A stretch of DNA of 64,000 nt from Brassica napus (lineage: Eukaryota; Streptophyta; Magnoliopsida; Brassicales; Brassicaceae), in NCBI RefSeq assembly GCF_020379485.1, contig NC_063449.1:38933473-38997472 (forward strand). The letters run 5' to 3'. Shown in pieces: positions 22,367 to 34,235 of the stretch. A program made the position numbers and the translations under genes. Position 1 is the first letter of the stretch. Every line of letters starts with the position of its first letter. The notes below the pieces were generated by a model. It saw only the letters and a program-made list of their open reading frames with translations, made no database searches and was not told where the DNA came from.

Positions 22367-25300
22367 TAGAGAGAATTGTGTTTTTGTATCATTACAATTG
22401 TGTGTCTGAGTATACACCAATTTTTGCTCTGTATTTTGGGTTCCATATTTTCACGTGTTCCGGTTTAGTATCACTTTGGCAATAAAAAGGAAAATTGCAA
22501 TGAATGACAATAAATACATGTATTGAGTTAAGATTTAACTTATGGTTTCATGATCTCGATATCTCCTAACAAAACCTAATTTTCTTCATTCTGTAACGAT
22601 GTGTTCTTATTCTATTTTACTCGATACTTTGCTATGTCTGACGCAAAAAAAATTACATGTATATGAGCTACCAAGTCAAAGCTTATTGTACTAGCAAAGC
22701 TATTTTGTAAATTTTGTGTTATATTTGGTTGCTTCGTTAGTAATATAAGATATAACAGGTCAGTATGAAAGTCTGATTGAAGATCTGGTACATAAGTAAA
22801 GTACTTGTCTAGGTTTGTACATATAAAGTGGCTATTTCTTGTTTACTTGAGAAAGGGTTTGTGTCTTCACTATTTCGTAAGTTGTATTAACTGGAAATAA
22901 AATAAAGGGAATCTTGGAAGATATGAACTTTTTCTTTGATTTAGTGAAACCTGAGAGAATCTCCCAATCTAACGTGATGGATAGAAGATGTGAACTGGAT
23001 TATCAATTCGTTATCCGTTCTTTATTTGCCTCTATCTTGAATTGCATGGAAGTTGAAATTTCACAATGGTTATTTACAGTTCTGCTAGAGTGTATTTTCC
23101 ATTTTCAAATAAAATTCATCATTTAACAAATTCACTCTATTTATTATCGTAGATACAGCAGTTTTAAGAATCTCAGCGAACTGACATAATCGAACTTTCT
23201 AAGAGTTGTGACTTATGATCCACCCATAAGTCATATGAATACGGAATGATAGAATACCATAAATCCCTTTATCGACACCGAAATGTCGGGAGACAAATAG
23301 TGTCCGAGACGATGTCACCAGCATTTGGGTTTATTACCCGTTCCCAACGTCATGCTGACCTAATAATTTATTAAATTTAGATTTGACGAATTGGAGATGG
23401 TGTGTTTTAGGCCAAACCAAATGCGGTTTTAGAAATACATTTTCCTTTTTATATATCTTACTGGAACCGCGTCATCCTTTTTTTTTAACAACAGAACCGC
23501 GTCATCCTAAGCAGTCAAAATAACTAATGACGTTATAATTATAGCGACATGTATTATTGTGAATATGACTTTTTAAGCTTTGAAGGTGATTTGGTAGATC
23601 CTCCTATTAGTTTAGTGGATATTTGGTACTTGATTAGTCTGATAGAAAGTAACTGAAATGAGCTTTGAGAATGTTGAAACCTAATTGGTTGAGAATAAAC
23701 AGCGATAACTTAAGTGATCCAGTTGTTCACTTATAACTGGACAAAGGAAAAAGGTCTTATTGAAAATAAAATAAAAAGCGAGTGGTTGGTAGAAAAGGCT
23801 CCTTAGGAAATGTGTTTATGTGGAATGAGAGAGCTCGGCCCATAAGTTAATCATGAATCGACCGAGAAAACTCTTGTGCTATTTAAAACATTATACAATG
23901 CTCAATAAAATTCAAATATGAATTCTGCCACCATAAATTGATTCTACATTTTGTTTTATTTTGATCAAATGTTCTACTTTTCTTGCCAACCAAACTCTAC
24001 TACACGAGTTCAAAATAGAATCCAATTCAAAAAGCTAAATCGGAAGAATGAATTCAACATAAAACATAATTGTTGGAGAACTCTAAACGTCTCGTGTAAA
24101 TATGTCTGTCATTGTATTTTTTTTCTTTTAATATATGTTTGATTAAAAATGAAAAAAAAAAGTTCATCGTTGAAACATATTCACGTGAGAGGTAAAAGCT
24201 AGAGCTAATATTGGTGTACATATTATATTTATCAGTTAAGAAATAAACTTTTGCAAGCCCTTTCTCAAAAAAAAAAAAAAAAAAACTTTTGCAAAAATCA
24301 CCTCCAATATTGTAAAATATGTTCTTTACTTCCAAAATGTTATCTTCTGTAACTAGAAAACCAATCTTGACCTATAAAAGAATTGGTTCTACGTTTAAGA
24401 TAAAAGTTAGTGATCGTATAAGTATAATAAAGATAAATTTCCTACGATAGTCATTTTTTAGTTTTTGTCACAAAAATAGATCTCAAAAAATAAAATGATC
24501 AAAATAAATATTATTAAAGGGTAAAAATATATTTTAACCATAGGATTAACTAATTTATACTTAGAATTTAGAGTTAAGGGGTGGGGTTTTGAAGATAAGG
24601 TTTTAAATTTTACAAAATTAAAAATTAAAATTAAAATTTTCAAAATTAAAAGGGCTATTTTGGTCATTTTTTTTTTTGAGTGCTATTTTGTGACAAAAAC
24701 TAAAAAATGATTATTTGAAAAAATTTCTCTCGTATAAACTATTGTTTTTTGGGTCTAAAGTATAAACGGTTGTTCTATGTTTAGTTAGTGAAATGAAGTT
24801 CAAAAACCAAGTAGTAAATTTGGTTTGTAATTTAAATAACAAAAATTCTAAAATATTTATAATAGTAATAATTTAAAGTACATCTTAAAATCACAAGCTT
24901 AATAGCACTGAATTTAAAAGAAAAGTTTAAAATGTTGGATTACTAAAACAATTCATAAAAATGCAAATTGCCATAAATTCCAAATTAAATACATGCTTTT
25001 ACAGCCTGTTATAATTCTCAGAAAATCATGAAATTTGTCAATATTCTTCTTAATCATTTATTTTCCTTGTGTTTATCTCTATTTGCTACTACTATTAATT
25101 TCATATTACTTGATCATTGTCTCAGAGTACTATAATCATCTTGTCATTTAGTAATGCTAGTTACGATTTTCATAGCGTTTACATATCATTGTTTTATTTT
25201 TATCGAATCGAATCAAATTACTCTCACATCACAGCGATTAAAATTTAATCCATCTTAATTTTCATTGCCATTCGTGACCATTATAAAATGATTTCGGTTA

Positions 25301-26330
25301 ACCATTGTTCTTTAAATTTTTTTTTTTGTCACATGTTCTTTAAACTTTAATTTATTAAAAATGATATCTAAATTTCTCATCATGAATGTTCCAGTCATCA
25401 ATTAGTGTTGGCACGGCTTTACTTTAATAATGAATTTTTCTGTGCATATTTTTGTGAATCTACGATGTGTCGTTTTATCTTAAATTCTGGATGAGTATGA
25501 TTAGTGGTTATTTTAAACGAAACTATTTCTCTTTTATATTAGTTCAAAAAAAAAGTATTTCTCTTTTATATAATAAATCAAAAAACTTGAACTGAGGTTT
25601 CAAAAATGGGACACATGTCATGAAATTTGCTATATATACAGAAATTCATATTATTTCATTACCACTAAAGACACTTTCTTTTCTCCACCGAATTCTAGAC
25701 AGCAATGTCGATAGAAAGTTCTTGTCCAAATGTTTTTTTCTTTAATTTTCCAAATTTGTTTCCCAAAATTAGTTTGCTTAATCTTTTGCTGTAAGTAGAT
25801 AAAGAACCATACTCTTACATCGTCGTGGTCGGTGCATGCTTCACTGTTCAGTGAACTATTGCGAATAGCACACATGATAAGAGTTCATGTTATCTTAGTG
25901 TTTAGGTCGGTTCACGATTCCCTATGCAAAGAAATAGCAACAGGGTAAAGGGAGATCTATACACTGTCCACTTAAATATACAATGACGAATTTCATGATG
26001 AACTGGAACTCTGTTTTTATAAGCAGGACCGATTTAGAGAATTTGGGGGCATGTGGCAATGTTTATGAAATTTTTTTTTTTATAAATTTGAGAGCCTAAA
26101 TTTTTTTTTGAGGATTTATATTTATATAGTTTTCTTCAAAATTTTTGAAGATCTGTTACAAATGTTACACTTAGCATGATCCAGGGCCGACCCTTTCTAT
26201 GTCATCGATCTTGTTGATATTAATTTGTCCACGAGAATGACCATTATTCACGGTGGGTTTGTATTATCTTTTTTCATGTCATAAGCTTCTAATCAATTTT
26301 TCTTTTTTGGTTGGTTCTTTTCGTAAATAC
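22367..26330. other. Gene-free AT-rich interval
   Basis: About 4 kb with only short, composition-driven ORFs and long A/T runs. I recognise one MITE (24431-24730). By recollection of the Arabidopsis order, two or three genes would be expected in this interval between MYB20 and ALY; none is recognisable. The stretch 23240-23360 is less AT-rich but shows no reading frame I know. Confidence 0.55.
24431..24730. mobile_element. MITE with ~45-bp terminal inverted repeats
   Basis: The left end (TCATTTTTTAGTTTTTGTCA then CAAAAATAG, 24451-24479) is matched in inverse orientation at the right end (CTATTTTGTGACAAAAACTA then AAAAAATGA, about 24681-24710). The repeats extend outward less perfectly to about 24431 and 24730. 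The inside is AT-rich and non-coding. Exact ends and the target duplication are not certain; a Mutator-type MITE is likely from the length of the arms. Confidence 0.7.
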
Positions 26331-26339
26331 CATTACATA

Positions 26340-27650
26340 GTATAAAATGTTTTGAATTTCTATATCATATTACCATATAATATGGAAACAATACGAATTT
26401 ACCATGTGTTGGTATGTCACATGCATTTGTTGATTCTAAGATTAACGGTTTCAACGTCAAAATTATCTTTTATTTTTCATATTTTTGAACATTGTAACTT
26501 TCAAGATGTTTTTGCCTTTTTCCCATATTTTGAAATTGAACCTTCAACATCTATGTATTTTGTTTACCTTTCTAGTATGCGGTGTTTATCATCATCACCG
26601 AAAAAGACTCACCTCCTGCTCTTGTTCTTTAGCGCCTTCTTCACCTTGAGATTTCTGGTATTTGTTGTAGATCGGGTTTAGGAGTTCCCAGTTGTGCGGT
26701 TGTTTCTCGTGTCGTTTTAGGCTGCTCCATTCAATATTGGATGCTCCTCTTCTTCCTTATATTTCAGCTGATGTTAGAAACTGCATCTCTTTGGGTTGGG
26801 TCAGAGTTTAGTCGTCTTTGAAGTTGTTTTCCTCGTCGTTGGCTTACCATTGATACTCCCTTCTCGTCTTGGTTTTCAAGATATGGTTTTTGGTGATCTG
26901 ACTTCTATATCTCGAGGACGGCTCCACGATTTGATCATTTCGTTTTGTCTACCCTTCCATCTATGTTTCCTCATCTCGTTGCAGCTTTCATCGCTGCTTG
27001 CGTCTCTGTGACTCTCCCTTTCGCCATGTCTGCCACTCCAGGTTTGGATAGTGTTCTCCTCCGAATATGCTAAGTAGATTTGGAAGATTGTTTCTGGTCT
27101 CAAGTCTGGGCTCATGTTTCTCGGGGGTTGGCTTCCGTTTTCCCTCACTCATGTTGTTCTCTTCTTCCCTTGTTTCCCTTAGTATAAGTGTGTGGTATTA
27201 GTCTCTTGGAGTTTTGGTCTATTCTATCCAGAGCTTTGTGGTTCTTCACTGGCATAGGCGTCTTGTTGTGCTTGTTTAGTTTGTGAGGTGCTTCTTACCT
27301 CTTAGCTGGTGGTTGTGCTTATCATTCGTTATGTATGTCTCTTCCTGCTTCGTGGTGATTTTGGCCTTCTGTTGATTATTCTTCCTCTAACCCGCTTTTT
27401 TGGTTCTTTGCATTGGTCCTTGATCACGCTCATTTGTGTTTGAGGGATTGCTTTATCTCAAGATTATCTTTCTACATTTTACTGACATTTGATTGTTCTG
27501 GCCAAGACACTCTATGATAAATTGGGGTAAGTTAGTTTTCGTTCTTGATCGCCTTTGAGCTTTGGACCTTTATTGAGTTAGTGTTACTTTGGCATTTTTT
27601 TCTCTGTGATTATGGAGGTTTTATGTTTAGATTATGTGTTCTGCTTTAGT
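26340..27650. repeat. Dispersed repeat; inverted partner of the window's left end
   Basis: The part 26380-26810 is the reverse complement of about 1-430, diverged but alignable throughout (shared landmarks include TTGAACATT, TTCAAGATGTTTT, GTTTAGGAGTTCCCAGTTG and AAACTGCATCTCTTTGGG). 26810-27650 should correspond to sequence to the left of the window. It is more GC-rich than its flanks and resembles mutated coding sequence, but I do not recognise a protein. Since the left-end copy is part of a Helitron, this may be another member of that Helitron family; no matching end was found here. Confidence 0.7.
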
Positions 27651-28349
27651 TTGATTAATATTAAGATAAATATATAGTTGTAAATGAAATAATAGAAAAT
27701 AGTAAAAATAATAAAATAGCGAAAGTTTATGTTATTTTTAGCTGTGAATAAACTAGATATTTAAAATACATTTATATTTTTTTAATTATTTCTTTATTTT
27801 TTTTTCAATTTTTGAACCATAAAATAGATTATCAAACTTCAAATGATGATGGTTAGTGTGAAAAGGATTAGAAAGTATATAATTAGAAAATAGTGAACCA
27901 AATTGCAATAATCTAAAAGAAAAAGGATCTAAAATGTAAAAAGACAAAAAAGGGGACATGTGTCAACAAACACCATCTACATATGTCATAACAAGAGAGA
28001 AAAGTCTACTTTAAAGATATAGATTATTCAGCGAATAATTGTTCACTATAGATGAGATCTTGCAAATTTACCCTATAAAAACTGCAACATAAAAAAAAAT
28101 TTTAAAAAAGAAAATAATATTTTGTTAAAGAAAAAAGAAGACAAGGTTTGACCCCTTAAAAGACGTCAAGAAGATTTATTAGAATGTGAATTTTTGAACT
28201 GGTTATGGTATAAATTATTTTGTTTGTAGGCGTGAAGAAATAACTAAAATGTATGTAGTTTTATGACATAAAAGCTTCCATTAGTAAAAAACTAGGGTAA
28301 AATGGTGGAAAGAAAAGTAAAGGAAATTCTGTTTGGATCTATCAGCTTA
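27651..28349. other. AT-rich spacer, no gene seen
   Basis: About 700 bp of A/T-rich sequence with homopolymer runs between the dispersed repeat and the Mutator-like element. No coding frame or transposon end recognised. Confidence 0.6.
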
Positions 28350-29302
28350 AATTTTTATGGGAAAATTGTTTTTTTATAGCAAAAAAAATGGTAACTATGT
28401 CCTTTTAGACTAATCTCTATTACTTTATGTTCTATTAGACTAATTTTTTTCAAAATGGCAGTAATGCCCTTAAAATTTTAATTTTTTTAATAAAATATAT
28501 AATGAGTTCGATCATGCGGGACCGATCGATCCGAATTTAGAAGGTCCAACGGATCGATCGATCTTGATCATTATGCAGAACAAAAAACACGGAGTATATA
28601 CTGATCGACCTGGTCCATTTCACTCGATCGGCGAAGGTCGATTTATTTAGATCGACCGATCTCTCAATACAGATCGATCGATACCGTGCCCAGGAAAGTA
28701 TCCCAAATCGATTTTTTGGTTTTCTTTGATTATATCCGGATTGATTCCCACTTGATTTGAACCGACCAAGCATGATGTCAACTCTTTAAAGTCGATTTCT
28801 TTGGGATGAAACCCATAATTTCCCATTCACGTACAAAGGGGGAGAAAATCAAAGTCTCACCCAAGTTCATAAACCCTAACTCACTCAATTTCACTCTGAT
28901 TTGGACGATTCTTCGGCCTAACCCATACGATTTCGTGAGCTTTTTACGAATCTATCACTCTTTAGTTCGTTCTAGAGTTTGAAAATAGAAAGGTAAAAGG
29001 TACATTTTTTGAGTTTGTTAGGATGTTTAGGCTTCATTCATGTGTTAAGGTGATGATTAGAGATGATTTTGTACACAACCCATGGCTTAAATCATATTTT
29101 TGGATAGATTTAGGAATTTTAGGTTTTGTTCTTAAAAAAAAAATCAAAACACCCGAAAATTGGAATTGATACAGTGAGAATGCTAATTCTTTTAGGTTTT
29201 GTTGACATTGGTTATTGATAGAGTACTAAGAGACATTATTTAACTGAGCTGTGATATTTGTTATTAATAACTATTGTGTTGTATTGTATTCAATTTTTAG
29301 GT

Positions 29303-30929
29303 ATGGAGTTGGAGTTGCCTAGTCGTTTATACGGTGAGGGGTTGGAACCTCAGGTTAAGAAGATTAATAACAGTTGCCGACTAAAACTTTTCGAGTTGCT
29401 GAAGGAAAAAATGGAGCCAGAATTCGATGAAGTTATGAAAGATCCCATTTTTTGCATATTATGGTTATCCGAAAGAATGATCTGAAGTTTTCGGCGAGGT
29501 TGGTACACTCTTTCTTGTGTAAGGAGTTGATGACAAGCAAGAGACATGAGAAGTGGTTCACTTTCGCTAGGAGGCCTCTGCGTTTTGGATTGCAAGAGTA
29601 TCATGCTTTCACTGGTCTGAAAGTGAAGCGAGAGAAGAACAGTGGGTTAGTGACATGGAAAGATGATGATGGTTTTTGGAGCAAGCAGATAAAGACAAAT
29701 GGAAAAAATAAACTTGCAGATCATAAAAAAGAAGCATTTGGAAGAGAGCAATACTGGACTTGGGGTGATAGGGTGAGACTGATATATCTTTGCGTTATTA
29801 TGGGTGTGGTGATGGGGAAGGATGAGAAGGTGAATATCCCGCATCTGTACATGAAGTTGGCGATGGATTTGGAGAAGCTTCGGAATTACCCATGGGGTAT
29901 GTACTCGTTTGATTTCATTCTGAAGCAGATTGATAAAACAAGGCATAAATTGGAGCAGAAGTAGGGGTATCTGATGGAAGGATTCTTGTTTGGTTTCCAG
30001 ATTTGGATAATGGAAGCTGTTCCTGCTTTAGGAGAGATTTGTGGCACAAAATTCAGCAAAAATTTTACAGGTCCTCTGTGTGGTAATTGGAGAGGATGTG
30101 CAAAATGTTCTTATGAAGATATCATTGGCGTTGAAAACTTATTCCCAGAAAAGGTATGCATATATTTTTCTAATAAAAATGTTTATTGTCTTGTTCACTT
30201 TACTAATGATTTGATTGTTTTTAGGGGATTTTGCATTCATTCATGGAATCCCACATAGATGGAGTGGTCCTTTTGGCAACTGATTTTGTACAGAAGGATG
30301 AGAAGAAAGATGAAAGAGTGGATCGCATTTTGGATATGATCAATAGAAAACATGATTGGGAAAATCATGTTTGGGGAGTAAAACAAGCTACGAGCTCTGA
30401 ATTTGAGGAAGCTACGAGCTCCGAATTTGAGGTAGCTGGCGAAGAAAAATGAGAAGATCAAGCAGCTGATACTGAGAGGGGTGAGAAGAGTCATGTTGCA
30501 GAGAATGTTGATGGCACAGCTGATGTTTCGTGAAGAAACAAGAGAAAACATGCGGACCGAGGAACAGAGTCAAGGAAGAAGAATGTCTTGTGCCAGCTAG
30601 CTGCTTCATCAAAAGGGAATATTGACACAAATATGAAAAAATTCTTGGAGGGTCTGGTACAAGCTTCTTTTACTACTTTTAGGGAGCAATTCTGTCAGCA
30701 GTTCTCGGACAGGTTGGAGAAGATTGAGACTGAGGTTACACAACTCAGGACAGCTTCGGAGAGAACTGAGCAGTTTGAGACAGTTGTAACCGACAAGTTG
30801 GGGAAAATTGAGGCTGAGGTTACACAGCTCAGGACAACTTTAGTGGTGACTGAATTGGTGGGAAAGAGTGATCAAGCAAGCGGTCCTAGCATGACCAAAG
30901 TCAACACTGGTCCTAGCATGACCGATTAG
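29303..30929 (+). pseudogene. MULE-borne DUF1985 gene, decayed
   Basis: Starts MELELPSRLYGEG at 29303. The frame shifts by one base near 29450 in a T run (DPIF to HIMVIRKND), then follows the DUF1985 domain (FSARLVHSFLCKEL, KWFTFARRPLRFGLQEYHAF, GDRVRLIYLCVIMGVV). An in-frame TAG at 29962-29964 interrupts it. The domain resumes with FQIWIMEAVPALGE. An intron of about 71 bp (30154-30224) joins LFPEK to GILHSFMESH. Two TGA stops follow at 30450 and 30531, then a coiled-coil-like tail (LEKIETEVTQLRT, twice). DUF1985 proteins in Brassicaceae MULEs are often fused to a ULP1 (C48) protease; I see no ULP1 domain, so the gene is truncated or a short form. Cellular role unknown. Confidence 0.8.
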
Positions 30930-31041
30930 ACTACAGATCGATCGATCCCGACGGATCGGACATCACAGTTTGTTAAAGGGATCGATTAACTCAGATCTTC
31001 TAACCAAGTTAATACATCATGAAAATTAAACAAAGTTCTCC

Positions 31042-31155
31042 CAAACTGAAACAAAGTTACTAAAATTCAAGCAAATATAGTCTGAAAGACTGAAACAAAG
31101 TTGTCACAAACTGAAACAAAGTTACTAGAAATCAAGCAAATGAAGTCTGAAAAAC
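31042..31155. repeat. Short direct repeat between the two MULE genes
   Basis: A ~48-bp segment (CTGAAACAAAGTTACTA, then CAAGCAAAT and AGTCTGAAA) occurs at about 31042-31089 and 31108-31155, with a further partial CTGAAACAAAGTT between them. Confidence 0.75.
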
Positions 31156-31192
31156 TTTCACTAAATTGTGAAGAACACAACAAACAAATTGA

Positions 31193-33560
31193 CTATATTG
31201 GCATCTTGCAAGTTGCTCTATTATTACCACCAAAACCGCATCTACTGCACTTGCGAAGCTGACCCCCCTGTGATCCTTGTGATGATCGGATTTTGTCTTC
31301 AACAGTTTCATATCTGCGTTTTCTATTTCTTCCAAGAGATCTTCTTGTCTCAGAAGGTAGCACTTCAGAATTTTCCACAACTTGTGGGACGGACCATTCA
31401 TCTTCGTGAACTGAAATGGGATTTATGCTTTCTTGATAAGCTTCTCTCCAAGCTCCCGTGGTATACAAAAAATCAGTCAATGTATATGGTTCTCTACCAA
31501 CAAAGAAACCGGCTTTTATTGCATGTCTACAAGGGATCTTCAAGAGGTCGTACTTCCCACAAGAACAAGTCTGTTTGTCCAAATCAACAAAGCAGTCAAT
31601 TGTATCGCCTTTAACAAGCAGTTGGCTATCGGTTACAGGGTAAACTCCGAAAGTTTTCTCCTTTTCGATTCTCCTATCGATCTTTTCCTCCACATCTATG
31701 GTCAAACGATGGGTGTGCTTTGAAATCAACTTCTTACGCTTAAAAAACCAGCGTGTCAGCATTTCTCTAATACTGTCCAACAAAGGAATTACGGGAAACT
31801 CTCTCGGCGAACGTAACACATAATTTATCGACTCTGCATGATTGTTTGTCCTAGTGTCATACATGTATCCATGAAATTGACATCTAGCCCACTTTTTGAC
31901 ATCCGCTTCCATAAGATAATTTCCAATTGCTGTACTGATATTGCAAAAATGAGCAATCGTCTTCTTGAAATCAACCACTATATAAGCCTTCGAAGCCTTA
32001 GAAATCCACCCAGCTAATCCCTTCCCCTCGAAATATGATATCACATTATTCAACAAATGATGAATACAAATACCATATCTCGATAGCGGATACACTTTCT
32101 CCAGTGCCTTCGCTTATTGACACTTGTCTATCCGAAATAAAAGCCAAACCATTATCATCAGCAACAACAACTTTTAATTGTCTCATAAACCATTCCCAAG
32201 ACTGTTCATTCTCAGAATCTACTATCCCAAATGCAATAGGATATAAATTTGAATTTCCATCTATAGCAGTTGCAACCAGTAGCACCCCTTTGAATTTACT
32301 CTTCAAGAATGTTCCATCGACAACAATGACACGCCTCATGACTTTGCTAAAGCCTCTGATCGATTGACCAAACACTATAAACAAATATCAAAATCTACCA
32401 CTGACGTTAGTCTCATAAGAGGAATGTGTACCCGGATTGGCCTCTCGCAGCATGTGCAAGTATTTTGGTATTTTCCCATAACTTTCCTCTGGAATACCTC
32501 TAACAGCGTTGACTGCATATTCACGGGAATCCCATGCTAAAGAATCAGAGATCTCACATCCATAATCACTACGCATAATCTGAACAATATCTTTCGCTTT
32601 AGGCCCTTCCTTGATACCTTCATATTTATGCATGATCAGACCGCCTATCGTTTTCGCTGAAGCTGTCTTTCCGGCACTGGTTTTGCTTGAAGGTGCGCAG
32701 GAATGTACACCGACATACTTCTTAATAATAAAATATGTGGAGCCTTTCAAACACTCTGCTCGAGCACCCCAAAAGCACACCTTATCAGCACATCTAATAC
32801 ACCAAACTGATTTATTGGAGTTGGTAACTGTGTAGTGAAAGTTATGCTTCATTGCACATAACTCAAACCTCGCTTTCAAAACTGTTTTGTTGAGGAAAAG
32901 ATCTCCCGTCTTAACCAATTCGACCACCAGACTCTTTGCCGATTTTTCTCTGCTTTCTTTTTCAGAGTTGATGTTGTCAGCATCATAATCATCTCCATCA
33001 ACCTCGTCTTGCTTCATCTTTCCTTTCTTCTTCTCGTTATGCTTGTCAGCATCATAATCATCTCCATCAACTTCACTTTGCTTCATCTTCCCTTTCTTCT
33101 TCTTGTTATTCTTAGCCCCCTTAACAATACTTGAAGTGGCCCCAATGTCACAAGGATTTCGCTCGTACTCTTCACTAGTACTTGCATCAGTTGGCATCTT
33201 ATTAAGATCAATGTCGACCTTATTTGGATTTCCTTGCTTTGCTTTATATCTAACACACAATTGAGTTGACTGATGCTTCTTACAAAACCCTAGAAAATTT
33301 TGAACTTGCCGTGAGTTTCCAATGATCACCGGTGGACATTCTGATGAATTGATCAACCCAATAGGAAGGTAACTCAACTCCAAATCGGCATCCGTTTCTT
33401 CAAAACTGAAATCCTCTATAACGTTTTTCTGTAACTGTTCCAGAGAGGACTTCAATTCCAAAGCAAGTAACCTTCCCCCTTTATTTTTATCAATATTAAA
33501 ACTCCAACATGAAGATACAACCAATTCCCAAACACCACATGAAGCATAGACATGAATCAT
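31193..33560 (-). pseudogene. MULE transposase (MURA type), one nonsense and one frameshift
   Basis: The first frame (33560-32389) has a tandem Lys/Asp-rich linker (two KKKGKMKQ blocks) and the MuDR N-terminal DNA-binding region (LKARFELCAMKHNFHYTV, then WCIRCADKVC). A TGA at 32386-32388 interrupts the frame. The same frame continues with the MULE catalytic domain (RRVIVVDGTFLKSKFKG, IAFGIVDSENEQSWEWF). Near 32115 one extra A (TCAATAAGCG, where TCAATAGCG would restore AKALEKVYPLS) shifts the frame. The last part carries the SWIM zinc finger (CSCGKYDLLKIPCRHA) and a C-terminal zinc knuckle (CSRCGFGGNNRATC). All transposase domains are thus present and only two small lesions inactivate it, so the element died recently. 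Confidence 0.92.
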
Positions 33561-34235
33561 GGTAGAAATAATGTGATCTTTTTCGTTTTTTTTAAATCGA
33601 TTTTTTTACAAAATATAAAAGTGAATATTCCCAAATATTTTGTTTCCATATTTTTAGGAACTGATTTCTTATCCGTAGAATACAACTAATCTGTTGAAAT
33701 CAGTTTCTACAGTTTTTTAGAATTATAGTGATGTGTAGATTTTGATTTCTACATGTTTTAGATTTATAGTAAATCTGTAGAAGTCGGTTTCTACGTGTTT
33801 TAGATCTATATTAATGTGTAGATTTTGATTTCTAAAGATTTTAGAATAGTAGGTTAAGCGCGGAATGTGTATTCTAAATATTTTTAGAATACTCCTATTT
33901 ACGTAGATCACATATTCTAAACATTGTAGATTCAATGAAAAGTGGATTTCGTTTTCTACTTCGTAGAATGTCATTTCTACTTTATTTAGAACATAATCTG
34001 AAATTTATGATTTCAACTTTTTTTATAAGTGGAAAAAATACCACTAAGTTCATATAGGTATTTTATCAAAAGTTACTATTTTTCTAATTTTTTTTGTTTG
34101 TAAAACTATTTACTAAATTTATTTTCAAATATATTAAAGGGTGTTATAGGAAAAAATGACACAAAATAGAGATTAGTCTAAAGAGACATAGTTATCATTT
34201 TTTTGCTCTAAAAAAACAATTTTCCCAATTTTTAT

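Larger units (their letters stand above)
28359..34226. mobile_element. Mutator-like element (MULE), full length, two genes, 9-bp TSD
   Basis: The termini are inverted repeats of about 75 bp starting GGGAAAATTGTTTTTTTA, matching between 28359-28435 and the reverse complement of 34150-34226. The element is flanked by a perfect 9-bp duplication AATTTTTAT (28350-28358 and 34227-34235), the size made by Mutator transposases. It carries two convergent genes: a MURA-type transposase on the minus strand from the right end and a DUF1985 protein on the plus strand from the left end. Both are broken. The left subterminal region (28500-28700) has many GATCGATC motifs, candidate transposase-binding repeats. 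A 1.07-kb relative with the same ends is at 43726-44798. Confidence 0.95.

Noticed and set aside
22914..23126. Possible small gene (MEDMNFFFDLVKPER)
   Set aside because: No recognisable domain, AT-driven composition, and no promoter or neighbours supporting it.
31168..31723. Plus-strand open frames opposite the MULE transposase
   Set aside because: They are antisense shadows of the SWIM-finger end of the transposase.
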